DNA of 64,000 nucleotides, from positions 5,456,001 through 5,520,000 of the forward strand of contig NZ_CP074102.1 of the NCBI RefSeq assembly GCF_018310535.1, in the 5' to 3' direction. The notes under the pieces were generated by a model. That model had not been told where the DNA came from. It made no database searches and was given only the letters and a program-made list of their open reading frames with translations. The stretch comes from Streptomyces mirabilis. GTDB lineage: Bacteria; Actinomycetota; Actinomycetes; Streptomycetales; Streptomycetaceae. Shown one piece after another: positions 25,353 through 34,094 of this stretch (position 1 is its first letter; each line of letters opens with the position of its first letter). The position numbers were made by a program, and so were the translations under genes.

Positions 25353-26789
25353 CTACTCGGTGCCGGCCGGCGTCGCCGGCGGCAGGGAACCCGTCCGGGC
25401 CACCTGCCCGTACCAGTGCGCGCTGGACTTGGGCGTACGGGCCAGGGTCGCGTAGTCGACGTACACCGCTCCGAACCGCTTGCCGTAGCCGTACGCCCAC
25501 TCGAAGTTGTCCATCAGGGACCAGAGGTAGTAGCCCCGCACGTCCGCGCCGTCGGCGATCGCATCGCGTACCGCCGCCAGATGACCGTGCAGATACGCGA
25601 TGCGCTCGGGGTCGTGGACGCGGCCCTCCGGGTCCGGCTTGTCGTCGTAGGCCGCGCCGTTCTCCGTGATGTACAGCGGCAGACCGGGGGCCTCCCGCGA
25701 GTAGCGCATGATCAGGTCGCGCAGGCCGCTCGGGTCGATCGTCCAGCCCATCTCCGTACGCTCACCGGGGGTCTGGTGGAACGCGACATCGTCCGCGCCC
25801 GGCCACGGCGAATAGGCACTCGCCCCGTGCCCGTCCGCGCGCGGGCCGTCCGCCGACTTCTCCGCCGCCGACACCAGCGCCGGGGTGTAGTAGTTCAGAC
25901 CGAGCGCGTCGAGCGGCTGCTTGATCACCGCGAGGTCGCCGTCCAGGACGTACGACCAGTCCGTGATCGAGGAGGTCTGCGCGAACAGGCCCTCCGGGTA
26001 GGCGCCGTGCAGCATCGGGCCGTGGAAGACGCCGTTGGCCAGGTTGTCGATGCGCCGGACCGCCGCCAGGTCCGCCGGGGACGGGGAAAGGGGCCTGACC
26101 ACCGACGAGTTCAGGCTGACCGCGACCGTGTTGCGGGCCGGCATCGCGGACCTCAGCGCGGTGGTGCCCAGGCCGTGCGCCAGGTTCAGGTGGTGGGCGG
26201 CCTTGAGCGATGCCGCCGCGTCCGTACGGCCCGGCGCGTGCACACCCGAGCCGTAGCCCAGGAACGCGCTGCACCACGGCTCGTTCAGGGTGATCCACTG
26301 CTCCACACGGTCGCCCAGCGCCTCGCCCACGATCTGCGCGTACTCGGCGAAACGAAACGCCGTGTCGCGCTCCGGCCAGCCGCCCGCGTCCTCCAGGTCC
26401 TGCGGGAGGTCCCAGTGGTAGAGGGTGATGGCCGGCTTGATGCCGTGCGAGAGCAGTTCGTCGACGAGGTTGCGGTAGAAGTCCAGGCCGCGCTGGACAG
26501 CGGGGCCGCGGCCCGTCGGCTGCACCCGGGACCAGGAGACCGAGAAGCGGTACGCGGACAGGCCCAGCTCCGCCATCAGGGCCACGTCGTCGCGGTAGCG
26601 GTGGTAGTGGTCGACAGCGATGTCACCGGTCTCACCACCGGCCGTCTTGCCGGGCGTGTGGCTGAAGGTGTCCCAGATGGAGGGCGTACGGCCGTCCTCC
26701 CGCACCGCCCCCTCGATCTGGTACGCGGAGGTCGCCGCGCCCCAGAGGAAGGCGGGGGGAAAGGTCACGGGCGATGCGGACTCAGGCAT
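25353..26789 (-). CDS. bglC: GH1 beta-glucosidase of the cellobiose locus
   Basis: 478 residues, a cytoplasmic family 1 glycoside hydrolase. The acid/base Glu is in TLNEP and the nucleophile Glu in [19 protein letters not shown] at the N-terminus and [22 protein letters not shown] near the C-terminus are family hallmarks. It splits imported cellobiose and cellotriose to glucose, which also removes the CebR inducer. The ATG at 26789 overlaps the edge of a CebR box. Position and sequence match bglC downstream of cebEFG in other Streptomyces. Confidence 0.92.
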   Translation of the reverse strand: MPESASPVTFPPAFLWGAATSAYQIEGAVREDGRTPSIWDTFSHTPGKTAGGETGDIAVDHYHRYRDDVALMAELGLSAYRFSVSWSRVQPTGRGPAVQRGLDFYRNLVDELLSHGIKPAITLYHWDLPQDLEDAGGWPERDTAFRFAEYAQIVGEALGDRVEQWITLNEPWCSAFLGYGSGVHAPGRTDAAASLKAAHHLNLAHGLGTTALRSAMPARNTVAVSLNSSVVRPLSPSPADLAAVRRIDNLANGVFHGPMLHGAYPEGLFAQTSSITDWSYVLDGDLAVIKQPLDALGLNYYTPALVSAAEKSADGPRADGHGASAYSPWPGADDVAFHQTPGERTEMGWTIDPSGLRDLIMRYSREAPGLPLYITENGAAYDDKPDPEGRVHDPERIAYLHGHLAAVRDAIADGADVRGYYLWSLMDNFEWAYGYGKRFGAVYVDYATLARTPKSSAHWYGQVARTGSLPPATPAGTE

Positions 26790-26802
26790 GGAAGCGCTCC
26801 CA
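26789..26802. promoter_or_regulatory. CebR box at the bglC start
   Basis: TGGAAGCGCTCCCA differs by one base from the perfect CebR palindrome TGGGAGCGCTCCCA. It touches the bglC start codon and contains its ribosome binding site, so bound CebR would block expression directly. Confidence 0.8.
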
Positions 26803-26931
26803 TAGGAGGTCGTGGAGACCGACAGTAAGAAGAGGGGGAAGGGCGAGGGGGAGGGAAGAGGCGGAGAAGAGGGGGGAGGAGGGGCCGGGGCGGCGGTGGC
26901 CCGGCTCCCCTTCTCCCACCGGCGAACGAGG

Positions 26932-27840
26932 TCAGCCCTTGACGGCGCCCTGCATGATGCCGCCGACGATCTGCTTGCCGAACAGGGCGAAGACGAAGAG
27001 CAGCGGCAGCGTGCCGAGCAACGCGCCCGCCATGATCAGGGACTGGTCGGGAGTGAAACCGCGGCCGAGGCCCGCGACCGCGACCTGCACGGTCGGGTTG
27101 CCGGTCTGGGTGAGCACCAGGAACGGCCACAGGAAGTCGTTCCACGTCTGCACGAACACCAGCATGCCGAGCACCGCCATGGCGGGCCGGGCGGCCGGGA
27201 ACACCACGTGCCAGATCACCCGCCAGCTGCTCGCGCCGTCGACACGGGCCGCCTCGATCAGCTCGTCCGGCAGCGCCTGGATCAGGTACTGCCGCATGAA
27301 GAACACCCCGAACGCGCTCACCAGCGACGGGAAGATCACCGCCTGGAGCTGGTCCGTCCAGTCGAGCTTGGCGACCATCATGTAGAGCGGGATCACGCTG
27401 AGCTGCGGCGGCACCATCATCGTGCCGACGACGATCAGCATCAGGGCGCCGCGGCCCTTGAAGCGCAGCTTGGCGAAGGCGAACCCGGCGAGCGTCGACA
27501 GGAAGACCACGGTCACCGCGGAAACACCCGCCACGAACGTGGTGTTGACGAACGCCTCGCCCAGGTTGGCCTCCGTCCAGGCGACGTCGAGATTGTGGAA
27601 GAGGTTCGAGCCGAACCAGAACGGCGGCGGGGACTGTGCCAGCCGGTTGGTGTCGCGGGAGGCGGCGATCGCGGTCCACACCAGGGGGCCCAGCGAGCCG
27701 ATCGTGAACAGCGCGAGGATGACGTACGCGAGGGGCCCGGCGTGCATCTGTCCGCCCGCGCGCGCCGACTTGGGGCGCCGCAGACGCTTCGGCGGTTCGG
27801 GTACCGCGTCCGCCGGGGGTTTCGTCAGGGTCGTCGTCAC
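26932..27840 (-). CDS. cebG: Cellobiose/cellotriose ABC transporter permease CebG
   Basis: 302 residues, MalG/CUT1-type permease with six membrane segments and the EAA loop motif [20 protein letters not shown] that contacts the shared MsiK ATPase (not in this window). The GTG at 27840 has AAGGAG eight bases upstream and lies 12 bases after cebF. It pairs with CebF and takes up cello-oligosaccharides delivered by CebE. Confidence 0.92.
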   Translation of the reverse strand: MTTTLTKPPADAVPEPPKRLRRPKSARAGGQMHAGPLAYVILALFTIGSLGPLVWTAIAASRDTNRLAQSPPPFWFGSNLFHNLDVAWTEANLGEAFVNTTFVAGVSAVTVVFLSTLAGFAFAKLRFKGRGALMLIVVGTMMVPPQLSVIPLYMMVAKLDWTDQLQAVIFPSLVSAFGVFFMRQYLIQALPDELIEAARVDGASSWRVIWHVVFPAARPAMAVLGMLVFVQTWNDFLWPFLVLTQTGNPTVQVAVAGLGRGFTPDQSLIMAGALLGTLPLLFVFALFGKQIVGGIMQGAVKG

Positions 27841-27852
27841 GGCCGGTTCTCC

Positions 27853-28866
27853 TTAACTACTGGCGCGCAGCCGGCGCGAGATGACGTAATTGACGATCCC
27901 GATCACGATGAGGATCAGGAACATCGTCCAGGCGATCGCGGAGGCGCGGCCCAGGTGCTGGTTCACCCAGCCCTGCTCGTAGAGATACAGGCCGAGTGTC
28001 TGGAACTGGTGCTCGGCGCCGCCGGACGCGCCCTTGTTGGCGTCGAACAGCAGGGGTTCGCCGAAGACCTGGCTCGCTCCGATGGTGGAGACGACGACGG
28101 TGAACAGGATCGTCGGCCGCAGCGACGGCAGGGTCACGTGGAAGAACTGCTGCCAGCGGTTGGCCCCGTCCAGGGCTGCCGACTCGTACAGGTCCTGCGG
28201 GATCGCCTGCATCGCCGCCAGGTAGATCAGCGCGTTGTAGCCGGTCCAGCGCCAGATGACGATCGTCGAGACGGCGATCTGCGAGGGCCACTTGTCGTTC
28301 TGCCAGTCGATCTTGTCGAAACCGATGGCGTGCAGCGCCCAGTTGATCATGCCGTAGTCGCGGCCGAACAGCAGCACGAACACGAGCGAGGCGGAGGCGA
28401 TCGACGTCGCGTACGGCGCGAGCATCATGACCCGGTAGAAGATCGAGCCGCGCAGCTTGTAGTTGAGGATGTGGGCGAGGCCCATCGCCATCAGCAGCTG
28501 CGGGACGGTCGAGATGATCCCGATGGTCAGGGTGTTCTTCGCCGCGTTCCAGAAGAAGTCGTCGTCGAAGATGCGGGTGTAGTTGCGCAGGCCCGCCCAC
28601 TGCATGTCGGTGGGCGCCGTCAGCTCCACCGTGTGCAGCGAGGCCCAGCCCGTGTAGATCAGCGGGAACAGGCCGAACGCGAGGAACAGCAGGAAGAACG
28701 GTGAGACGAACGCGTACGGGCTCCACCGTATGTCCCGCTGCCAGCGGCGGGACAGCCGGTTGCGGCGCCGCTGTTCCTTCTCGTCGGGTACCGCGGCGGG
28801 CGGACGGCCCGGGGCCGCGCCCCCCTCCTCGGTGGGGGGCGCGGCGGTGTCGTGCCGGGTGGCCAT
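27853..28866 (-). CDS. cebF: Cellobiose/cellotriose ABC transporter permease CebF
   Basis: 337 residues, MalF/CUT1-type permease with six membrane segments and the EAA motif SAALDGANRWQQFFHVTLP. The cytoplasmic N-terminus is charged and Pro/Glu-rich. A GTG three codons earlier is possible, but GGAGAA is placed for the ATG at 28866. It lies five bases after the cebE stop, so the two are co-translated. Confidence 0.92.
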   Translation of the reverse strand: MATRHDTAAPPTEEGGAAPGRPPAAVPDEKEQRRRNRLSRRWQRDIRWSPYAFVSPFFLLFLAFGLFPLIYTGWASLHTVELTAPTDMQWAGLRNYTRIFDDDFFWNAAKNTLTIGIISTVPQLLMAMGLAHILNYKLRGSIFYRVMMLAPYATSIASASLVFVLLFGRDYGMINWALHAIGFDKIDWQNDKWPSQIAVSTIVIWRWTGYNALIYLAAMQAIPQDLYESAALDGANRWQQFFHVTLPSLRPTILFTVVVSTIGASQVFGEPLLFDANKGASGGAEHQFQTLGLYLYEQGWVNQHLGRASAIAWTMFLILIVIGIVNYVISRRLRASS

Positions 28867-28871
28867 ACCGG

Positions 28872-30203
28872 TCACTTCTCCAGGTTGTTGTCGATGGTCT
28901 TGGTGGCCGTCGTCCAGGCCTCCGCGGCCGACTTGCCCTTCGTGACGAGGATGACGCCGTTGTCCGTCAGACCCTGCTGGATGATCTGGTCCTTCGGGCC
29001 GATCACCTGGGTCGGGATCGCCTTGGCGGCCTCGGCGAAGACCGTGCCGATCGGTGTGTCACCGGTCATCGAGTTCTTCGCGCCGGTCACCAGGGGCAGG
29101 TTGTAGGCACCGGGTGCGCTCGGGAAGCTGCCCTGCACGCTGAACAGCTTGGCCTGCTGGGCGGGCGCGGTCAGCCAGGTGACCAGCTTCTCGGCCTCCG
29201 TGACGTGCTTGCCGCTCTTGGGCACGGCCAGGAAGGTGCCGCCCCAGTTGCCGGACTTGGGCGCGGCGGCCACGTCCCACTTGCCGGCGGCGTCCGGCTT
29301 CGACTTGCCCTTGAGGTAGCCGAGCATCCACGGCGGGCAGGCCACCGCGGCGAACTTGCTGTTGGCGATCGTCGTGTCCCAGGCCGGCTGGAACTGCGTC
29401 TGCGCGCCGACCAGTCCCTCCGAGGCGGCCTTCGCGGTCAGGTCGAAGGCGGACTTGATGGCCGGGTTCGTCTTGTAGACGACCTTGCCGGAGGAGTCGT
29501 AGAACTTCTCCTGGTCACTGCTGATGATCGCGTTGAGCAGACCACCGGGGGAGTCCATGAAGGTGGTGCCGCTGGGCGCCTTCTTCTTGTACGTCTCACC
29601 GGCGGCGACGAGCTTGTTCCAGTCGCCCGCCCACAGCTGCCCGACCTTGTCGCGGTCGGTGGGCAGGCCGGCCTGCTGGAAGAGGTCCTTGCGGTAGCAG
29701 ATCGCCATCGGGCCGATGTCGGTGCCGAGTCCGATCGTCTGGCCGTCCTGGGTCGTGGCCTGCTGCCACTTCCAGTCCAGCCAGTTGCTCTTGCTCACGC
29801 CCGAGACCTTGGACAGGTCCACGAGCTTGCTCGCCTGGGTCTGCACGACCTCGGCGATGTTGCCGACTTCGACGGCCTGGACGTCCTGCAGGCCGCTGTT
29901 GGTGGTGAGGTGGTTGACGAGCGCCGGGTAGTAGTTCTCGTTGCGCTCGACGACATTCTCGGCGATCTTGATGTTCGGGTTGAGCTTCTCGTACTCGGCG
30001 TAGAGGCCGGCCTCCTTGAATCCCTGAGTACCGAAGAGACCCAAGGTGATCGTGGTCTTGCCCTTGCCTCCGCCCGTGTCACTGCTGCTCCCACCGCTGC
30101 TTCCACCACTGTCGTCGGCACAGCCGGCCAGCAGCCCTGTGGTCAGCGCGGCGACGGCCGCGAGGGCCCCCAGACTGCGGGACCGACGGGTGATCGTGCG
30201 CAT
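28872..30203 (-). CDS. cebE: Cellobiose/cellotriose-binding lipoprotein CebE
   Basis: 443 residues. Signal peptide with lipobox LLAGC, then a Gly/Ser linker, then a family 1 solute-binding fold (TTITLGLFGTQGFKEAG onward). It captures cellobiose and cellotriose outside the cell. In plant-pathogenic species this uptake triggers thaxtomin synthesis. The ATG at 30203 has CAGGAGG six bases upstream. A perfect CebR box lies about 115 bases upstream. Confidence 0.93.
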   Translation of the reverse strand: MRTITRRSRSLGALAAVAALTTGLLAGCADDSGGSSGGSSSDTGGGKGKTTITLGLFGTQGFKEAGLYAEYEKLNPNIKIAENVVERNENYYPALVNHLTTNSGLQDVQAVEVGNIAEVVQTQASKLVDLSKVSGVSKSNWLDWKWQQATTQDGQTIGLGTDIGPMAICYRKDLFQQAGLPTDRDKVGQLWAGDWNKLVAAGETYKKKAPSGTTFMDSPGGLLNAIISSDQEKFYDSSGKVVYKTNPAIKSAFDLTAKAASEGLVGAQTQFQPAWDTTIANSKFAAVACPPWMLGYLKGKSKPDAAGKWDVAAAPKSGNWGGTFLAVPKSGKHVTEAEKLVTWLTAPAQQAKLFSVQGSFPSAPGAYNLPLVTGAKNSMTGDTPIGTVFAEAAKAIPTQVIGPKDQIIQQGLTDNGVILVTKGKSAAEAWTTATKTIDNNLEK

Positions 30204-30635
30204 TGCGTCCTCCTGTTGCCTGACGTGCCGACCCCCCGGCCAACTGCTCTGTTGGGCCCGTTCGTTCATGCTGCGGCTCGGGCGGGGAACGTGCGGGATG
30301 TGTATGTGTCAGGTACCGTGGGAGCGCTCCCACAGGTGATGTGTTGAAGAGTCGTCGGTTCGCGCGGGGGTGTCAAGGGAGCCGACGCGGAGAGATGCGT
30401 TCAGTTATCGGCCTGTTAACTAACTCCGGGGAGCGGGAGGGAAGGGGTGCCGCGGACGGTTGAAGTGGCTCGTGTCAGTGGGGTATTGGCCCCGGCGGAA
30501 CGGTCGATCGACGGCCCCTGGCCGAGATCGGCACGGAACCTCGTTCACGTACGGGTTGCCGAGGTCCCGGTGGTGAACAGGGCTGTTAGATTCCAGGCCA
30601 GTCGCGGAGCGCGCGACGTCGACGGGAGGCGGACC
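30204..30635. other. cebE-cebR divergent intergenic region
   Basis: A 432-base region with the CebR box at 30318-30333 as its main signal. The cebR side (30400-30635) ends with GGGAGG at 30624-30629, the cebR ribosome binding site. I see no second CebR box on this side and no small gene. Confidence 0.6.
30318..30333. promoter_or_regulatory. Perfect CebR box upstream of cebE
   Basis: TGGGAGCGCTCCCA (30319-30332), flanked by G and C to give a 16-bp perfect palindrome, is the canonical CebR operator. It controls cebEFG and is relieved by cellobiose or cellotriose. Confidence 0.92.
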
Positions 30636-31691
30636 ATGGCAAGCCACGGAGCGCGGGGCCGGGGAGGCGGCCGGCCGACCTTGGAAGAGGTCGCGGCACG
30701 CGCGGGCGTGGGCCGCGGCACGGTGTCCCGCGTGATCAACGGCTCCCCGAGGGTCAGCGACGCGACCCGCGCGGCCGTCGAGGCGGCGGTCGCCGAACTC
30801 GGCTACGTCCCGAACACGGCGGCACGCGCCCTCGCCGCCAACCGCACGGACGCGATCGCCCTCGTCGTCCCCGAGCCGGAGACCCGCTTCTTCGCGGAAC
30901 CGTACTTCTCGGACATGCTGCGCGGCGTCGGCGCGGAGCTCTCCGACACCGAGATGCAGCTGCTGCTGATCTTCGCGGGCAGCGACCGGGAGCGACAGCG
31001 CCTCGCCCAGTACCTGGCCGCGCACCGCGTCGACGGCGTACTCCTCGTCTCCGTCCACGCCGACGACCCGCTGCCCGACCTCCTCTCCCAGCTGGAGATC
31101 CCGGCCGTGATCAGCGGTCGCCGCTCGGCGGACGAGACGCTGCCGTCCGTGGACTCCGACAACTACGGCGGAGGCCGCATGGCCGTCGAGCACCTGATCG
31201 CCCGGGGACGCCAGCGGATCGTCCATCTCGCGGGGCGTCTCGACGTCTTCGGCGCCCAGCGCCGCGTCGACGGCTACCGCGAGGGTCTGCGCGCGGCCGG
31301 ACGCGAGGTGGACGACCGGCTGATCATCCCGGGCGACTTCACCGAGGAGGGCGGCCGGCGCGCGATGACCGAGCTGCTGTCCCGCTGCCCGGACCTGGAC
31401 GCGGTGTTCGCGGGCTCGGACGTGATGGCGGCGGGCGCCCGCCAGGTCCTGCGCGAGGTGGGCCGCCGCATACCTGACGACGTGGCCCTCGTCGGCTACG
31501 ACGACTCCGCCATCGCCCGCCACATGGACCCGCCCCTGACGAGCGTGCGCCAGCCGATCGAGGAGATGGGCCGCGCCATGATCGACCTGCTGCTCGGGGA
31601 GATCGCCGACCGCCGCCCCGCGGTCTCGCGCGGTCTGGAGAAGCGGCAGGTCGTGCTGCCGTCCGAACTGGTGGTGCGGGCCTCGTCCTAA
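30636..31691 (+). CDS. cebR: LacI-family cellulose-utilisation repressor CebR
   Basis: 351 residues. LacI helix-turn-helix (PTLEEVAARAGVGRGTVSRV, about residues 14-33) with the hinge helix VPNTAARALA, then a periplasmic-binding-like sensor (DAIALVVPEPETRFF ... LVGYDDSAIARHMDPPLTSVRQP). The ATG at 30636 follows GGGAGG. It sits divergent from cebE beside a perfect CebR box, the arrangement known for this repressor, which binds TGGGAGCGCTCCCA and senses cello-oligosaccharides. Confidence 0.92.
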   Translation: MASHGARGRGGGRPTLEEVAARAGVGRGTVSRVINGSPRVSDATRAAVEAAVAELGYVPNTAARALAANRTDAIALVVPEPETRFFAEPYFSDMLRGVGAELSDTEMQLLLIFAGSDRERQRLAQYLAAHRVDGVLLVSVHADDPLPDLLSQLEIPAVISGRRSADETLPSVDSDNYGGGRMAVEHLIARGRQRIVHLAGRLDVFGAQRRVDGYREGLRAAGREVDDRLIIPGDFTEEGGRRAMTELLSRCPDLDAVFAGSDVMAAGARQVLREVGRRIPDDVALVGYDDSAIARHMDPPLTSVRQPIEEMGRAMIDLLLGEIADRRPAVSRGLEKRQVVLPSELVVRASS

Positions 31692-31727
31692 CGCGCGGAA
31701 AGGCTTCGATAGGGCAATCTGATCGGT

Positions 31728-32558
31728 ATGGTCCTCCATCCGTTGCTCGGAGTCGATGAAGTGCCCGCCATGGAGCCCTACCTGGGCAGGGTGGGGGAGG
31801 TGTTCCAAGCGTTCCCGGAGCAGGACTCGGGGTGCGTGTCGTACGGCGTCCGTCTGCTCGACGGGGCGCGCTGGTTCGTCAAGGAGGCGGTGACCGACGG
31901 CGGACGGCACTCGCTCGAACGGGCCTGGGCCTTCCACCGGGCCGTACGGCACCGCGCGATCGTCCCCCAGGTCCACCGCATCGCCGTGGGGCGCGGCGGC
32001 GCGGCGGTGGTGATGCCCTGGCGGGAGGGCGAGGTGCTGTATCCGGCCATGGTGGGCGGACCGCGCGACCCTACGAGCCCTGGCACCCCCATGGCCCGTT
32101 TCCGCGCCCTGCCGATCTCCCGCGTCCTGGCCGCCTTCGAACGTGTCCTGGACGCCCATCTCGCGGTGGAGGTCGCCGGGCATGTCGCGGTCGACTTCTA
32201 CGACGGCGCGCTGCTGTACGACTTCCGGGGCGACGTCGTCCACCTGGTCGACCTCGACGAGTACCGGCCGGGCCCGTTCGTGGTCGAGGAGGAACGCCTG
32301 CCGGGTTCGCGCCGGTTCATGGCCCCCGAGGAGTTCGTGTGCGGGGCCGTGATCGACACCCGTACGACCGTCTTCACCCTGGGCCGCACCGCCCGGCTCC
32401 TGCTGGACGCGGGTGACGAGGAACGCGCCTGGCGGGGCACCCCGGCCCAGCAGGCGGTGATCGTCCGGGCGACGCGGTCCGACCCCGAGGAACGCTTCGA
32501 GGACGTCCACCGGTTCGCCGACGCGTGGCGGGCCGCCAATCATCCGCAAGGGGGCTGA
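31728..32558 (+). CDS. Divergent serine/threonine-kinase-like protein
   Basis: 276 residues. The fold of a small protein kinase can be followed, but key motifs are altered. The ATP-site Lys may be in WFVKEAV. The catalytic loop reads HVAVDFYDGALLYDF instead of HRDxxxxN. The metal-binding DFG is replaced by LVDLDEYRPG. Asp residues remain at both places, so activity is possible. The substrate is unknown and the protein is soluble. It follows cebR by 36 bases on the same strand and could be read through from it. Confidence 0.72.
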   Translation: MVLHPLLGVDEVPAMEPYLGRVGEVFQAFPEQDSGCVSYGVRLLDGARWFVKEAVTDGGRHSLERAWAFHRAVRHRAIVPQVHRIAVGRGGAAVVMPWREGEVLYPAMVGGPRDPTSPGTPMARFRALPISRVLAAFERVLDAHLAVEVAGHVAVDFYDGALLYDFRGDVVHLVDLDEYRPGPFVVEEERLPGSRRFMAPEEFVCGAVIDTRTTVFTLGRTARLLLDAGDEERAWRGTPAQQAVIVRATRSDPEERFEDVHRFADAWRAANHPQGG

Positions 32559-32560
32559 GG

Positions 32561-33076
32561 TCACCGCCGTAGCGGCAGCTCCCACCGGACTTCGCCGTCC
32601 TGGTACCGGTCGGTCGGGCCCAGCCCGGCGGCCGCGGCGACGGCCGCGGAGGCCCGGTGGTCGGGGTGGACGTGCGCGACGACCGTACGGACGCCGGGCT
32701 CCTCGCCCAACCGGCCGACCAGCCCCCGCGCCGCCTCCCCGGCGAACCCCCGCCCCTGCCAGGGCGTGCCCACCACCCAGGCGATCTCCGCGACCTCCCC
32801 GGTGAGCGTCGCCTGGACCGTACCGACGAGACATCCCTCCTCGCGCAGCCGCAGTACCCAGTTGCACCAGAGGACGGCCGGGTCGGGGGAGCCGGCGACG
32901 AGGCGTTCATAGCGTGAACGCAAGGCCTCGGGAGTGGCGGGTGTGCCGCCGATGAACGTGTGCAGCGCCGGGTCGGACAGCACCTCGGCCATTTCCCCGG
33001 CGTGTTCGACGCGGAGGGGCAGAAGATCGAGGCGGGCGGTGCGCAGGGTGTGGGTGGGCAGGTGGGGCGGGGGCAT
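32561..33076 (-). CDS. GNAT-family N-acetyltransferase
   Basis: 171 residues, of the RimJ/RimL-like branch (TARLDLLPLRVEHA at the N-terminus). The acetyl-CoA-binding turn is seen in VVGTPWQGRGFAGEAARGLV (Q/RxxGxG/A). The acceptor is unknown. It converges with the kinase-like gene with two bases between the stops and shares a terminator-rich gap with tRNA-His on its other side. Confidence 0.85.
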   Translation of the reverse strand: MPPPHLPTHTLRTARLDLLPLRVEHAGEMAEVLSDPALHTFIGGTPATPEALRSRYERLVAGSPDPAVLWCNWVLRLREEGCLVGTVQATLTGEVAEIAWVVGTPWQGRGFAGEAARGLVGRLGEEPGVRTVVAHVHPDHRASAAVAAAAGLGPTDRYQDGEVRWELPLRR

Positions 33077-33134
33077 TGGGTGAGCCTAGAGGGCGCGCCG
33101 GACACGCACGGACTCGGCCGTACGGCTCGCCGTA

Positions 33135-33176
33135 CGACTGAGGCCCGGTCCGCTTGTGCGGACCGGGCCTCAGTCG
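33135..33176. terminator. Strong hairpin downstream of tRNA-His
   Basis: A perfect 19-bp stem (arms 33135-33153 and 33158-33176) with a TTGT loop lies five bases beyond the 3' end of tRNA-His on the minus strand. Confidence 0.85.
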
Positions 33177-33181
33177 ATCAG

Positions 33182-33255
33182 GGTGAGTGACGGGACTTGA
33201 ACCCGCGACATCCTGGACCACAACCAGGTGCTCTACCAGCTGAGCTACACCCACC
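33182..33255 (-). tRNA. tRNA-His (anticodon GTG)
   Basis: Cloverleaf on the minus strand with acceptor GTGGGTG/CACTCAC plus the extra 5' G(-1) opposite C73 that marks histidine tRNAs. The anticodon loop is TTGTGGT with anticodon GTG, and the T-arm is GGTTCAAGTCC. No CCA is encoded. It lies downstream of orn on the same strand. Confidence 0.96.
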
Positions 33256-33360
33256 ACGACCGGTCTTGGTTTCCCTGACCGGCCGAGAAAAAGTGTACAG
33301 GGTCCGAAGGGGTGCTCGCGCCAGGCTTTCTCCGGGGTCCCTCGGGGCCCCGGACATGCG

Positions 33361-33963
33361 TCATTCGGCGGACACCACGTGCTTCGCCGCGATGGCGCGG
33401 GCGGTGTCCGAGTCGGGGCCGGGCTGCGGGACGAAGATCGCCTCGCGGTAGTAGCGGAGCTCCGCGATGGATTCGCGGATGTCGGCGAGGGCGCGGTGGT
33501 TGCCGTTCTTCTCCGGGCTGTTGAAGTAGGCCCGGGGGTACCAGCGGCGGGCCAGCTCCTTCACCGAGGAGACGTCCACGATGCGGTAGTGGAGGTAGTC
33601 CTCGAGGGCCGGCATGTCGCGCGACAGGAAACCCCGGTCCGTGCCGACCGAGTTTCCGCACAGCGGGGCCTTGCCCGGGTCCTTGACGTGCTCACGTACG
33701 TAGGTGAGGACCTGTGCCTCGGCGTCGGCCAGAGTCGTGCCCTCGGCCAGTTCGTCGAGGAGGCCGGAGGCCGTGTGCATCTGGCGCACCACGTCAGGCA
33801 TCGTCTCCAGCGCCCGCTCCGGCGGGCGGATCACGATGTCCACCCCTTCGCCGAGCACGTTCAGTTCCGAGTCGGTGACCAGCGCGGCCACCTCGATGAG
33901 TGCGTCCTCCGACAGCGAGAGCCCGGTCATCTCGCAGTCGATCCACACCATGCGATCGTTCAT
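33361..33963 (-). CDS. orn: Oligoribonuclease
   Basis: 200 residues, DEDDh 3'-to-5' exonuclease. The active-site set is complete: Asp9 and Glu11 in WIDCEMTG, Asp in [10 protein letters not shown], and the His and last Asp in NHRALADI. It degrades 2-5 nucleotide RNAs and, in Streptomyces, the pGpG product of cyclic-di-GMP breakdown. That links it functionally to the GGDEF-EAL gene in this window and to development. The adpA-orn order is the one known from S. coelicolor and S. griseus. Loss of this gene is reported to impair aerial growth. Confidence 0.95.
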   Translation of the reverse strand: MNDRMVWIDCEMTGLSLSEDALIEVAALVTDSELNVLGEGVDIVIRPPERALETMPDVVRQMHTASGLLDELAEGTTLADAEAQVLTYVREHVKDPGKAPLCGNSVGTDRGFLSRDMPALEDYLHYRIVDVSSVKELARRWYPRAYFNSPEKNGNHRALADIRESIAELRYYREAIFVPQPGPDSDTARAIAAKHVVSAE

Positions 33964-34040
33964 GGCCCTAACCCTACGGCGCGCTCCGGCGCACGGGCAG
34001 ATCCGGGACGGCGGTGACCTGCGTGGTGGCCCGGTACGGC

Positions 34041-34075
34041 GGCGGCCCGGGACCCTCGTCGGGTTCCGGGCCGCC
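34041..34075 (-). terminator. adpA terminator hairpin
   Basis: A 15-bp stem (GGCGGCCCGGGACCC against its complement with one G-T pair) and five-base loop, about 20 bases past the adpA stop and upstream of orn. It separates the two transcripts at least in part. Confidence 0.75.
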
Positions 34076-34094
34076 ACCGTCTCGCGTCATCGCC

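Noticed and set aside
30420..32867. 815-codon minus-strand frame opposite cebR and the kinase-like gene
   Set aside because: Antisense shadow. cebR has full LacI-family motifs and a ribosome binding site.
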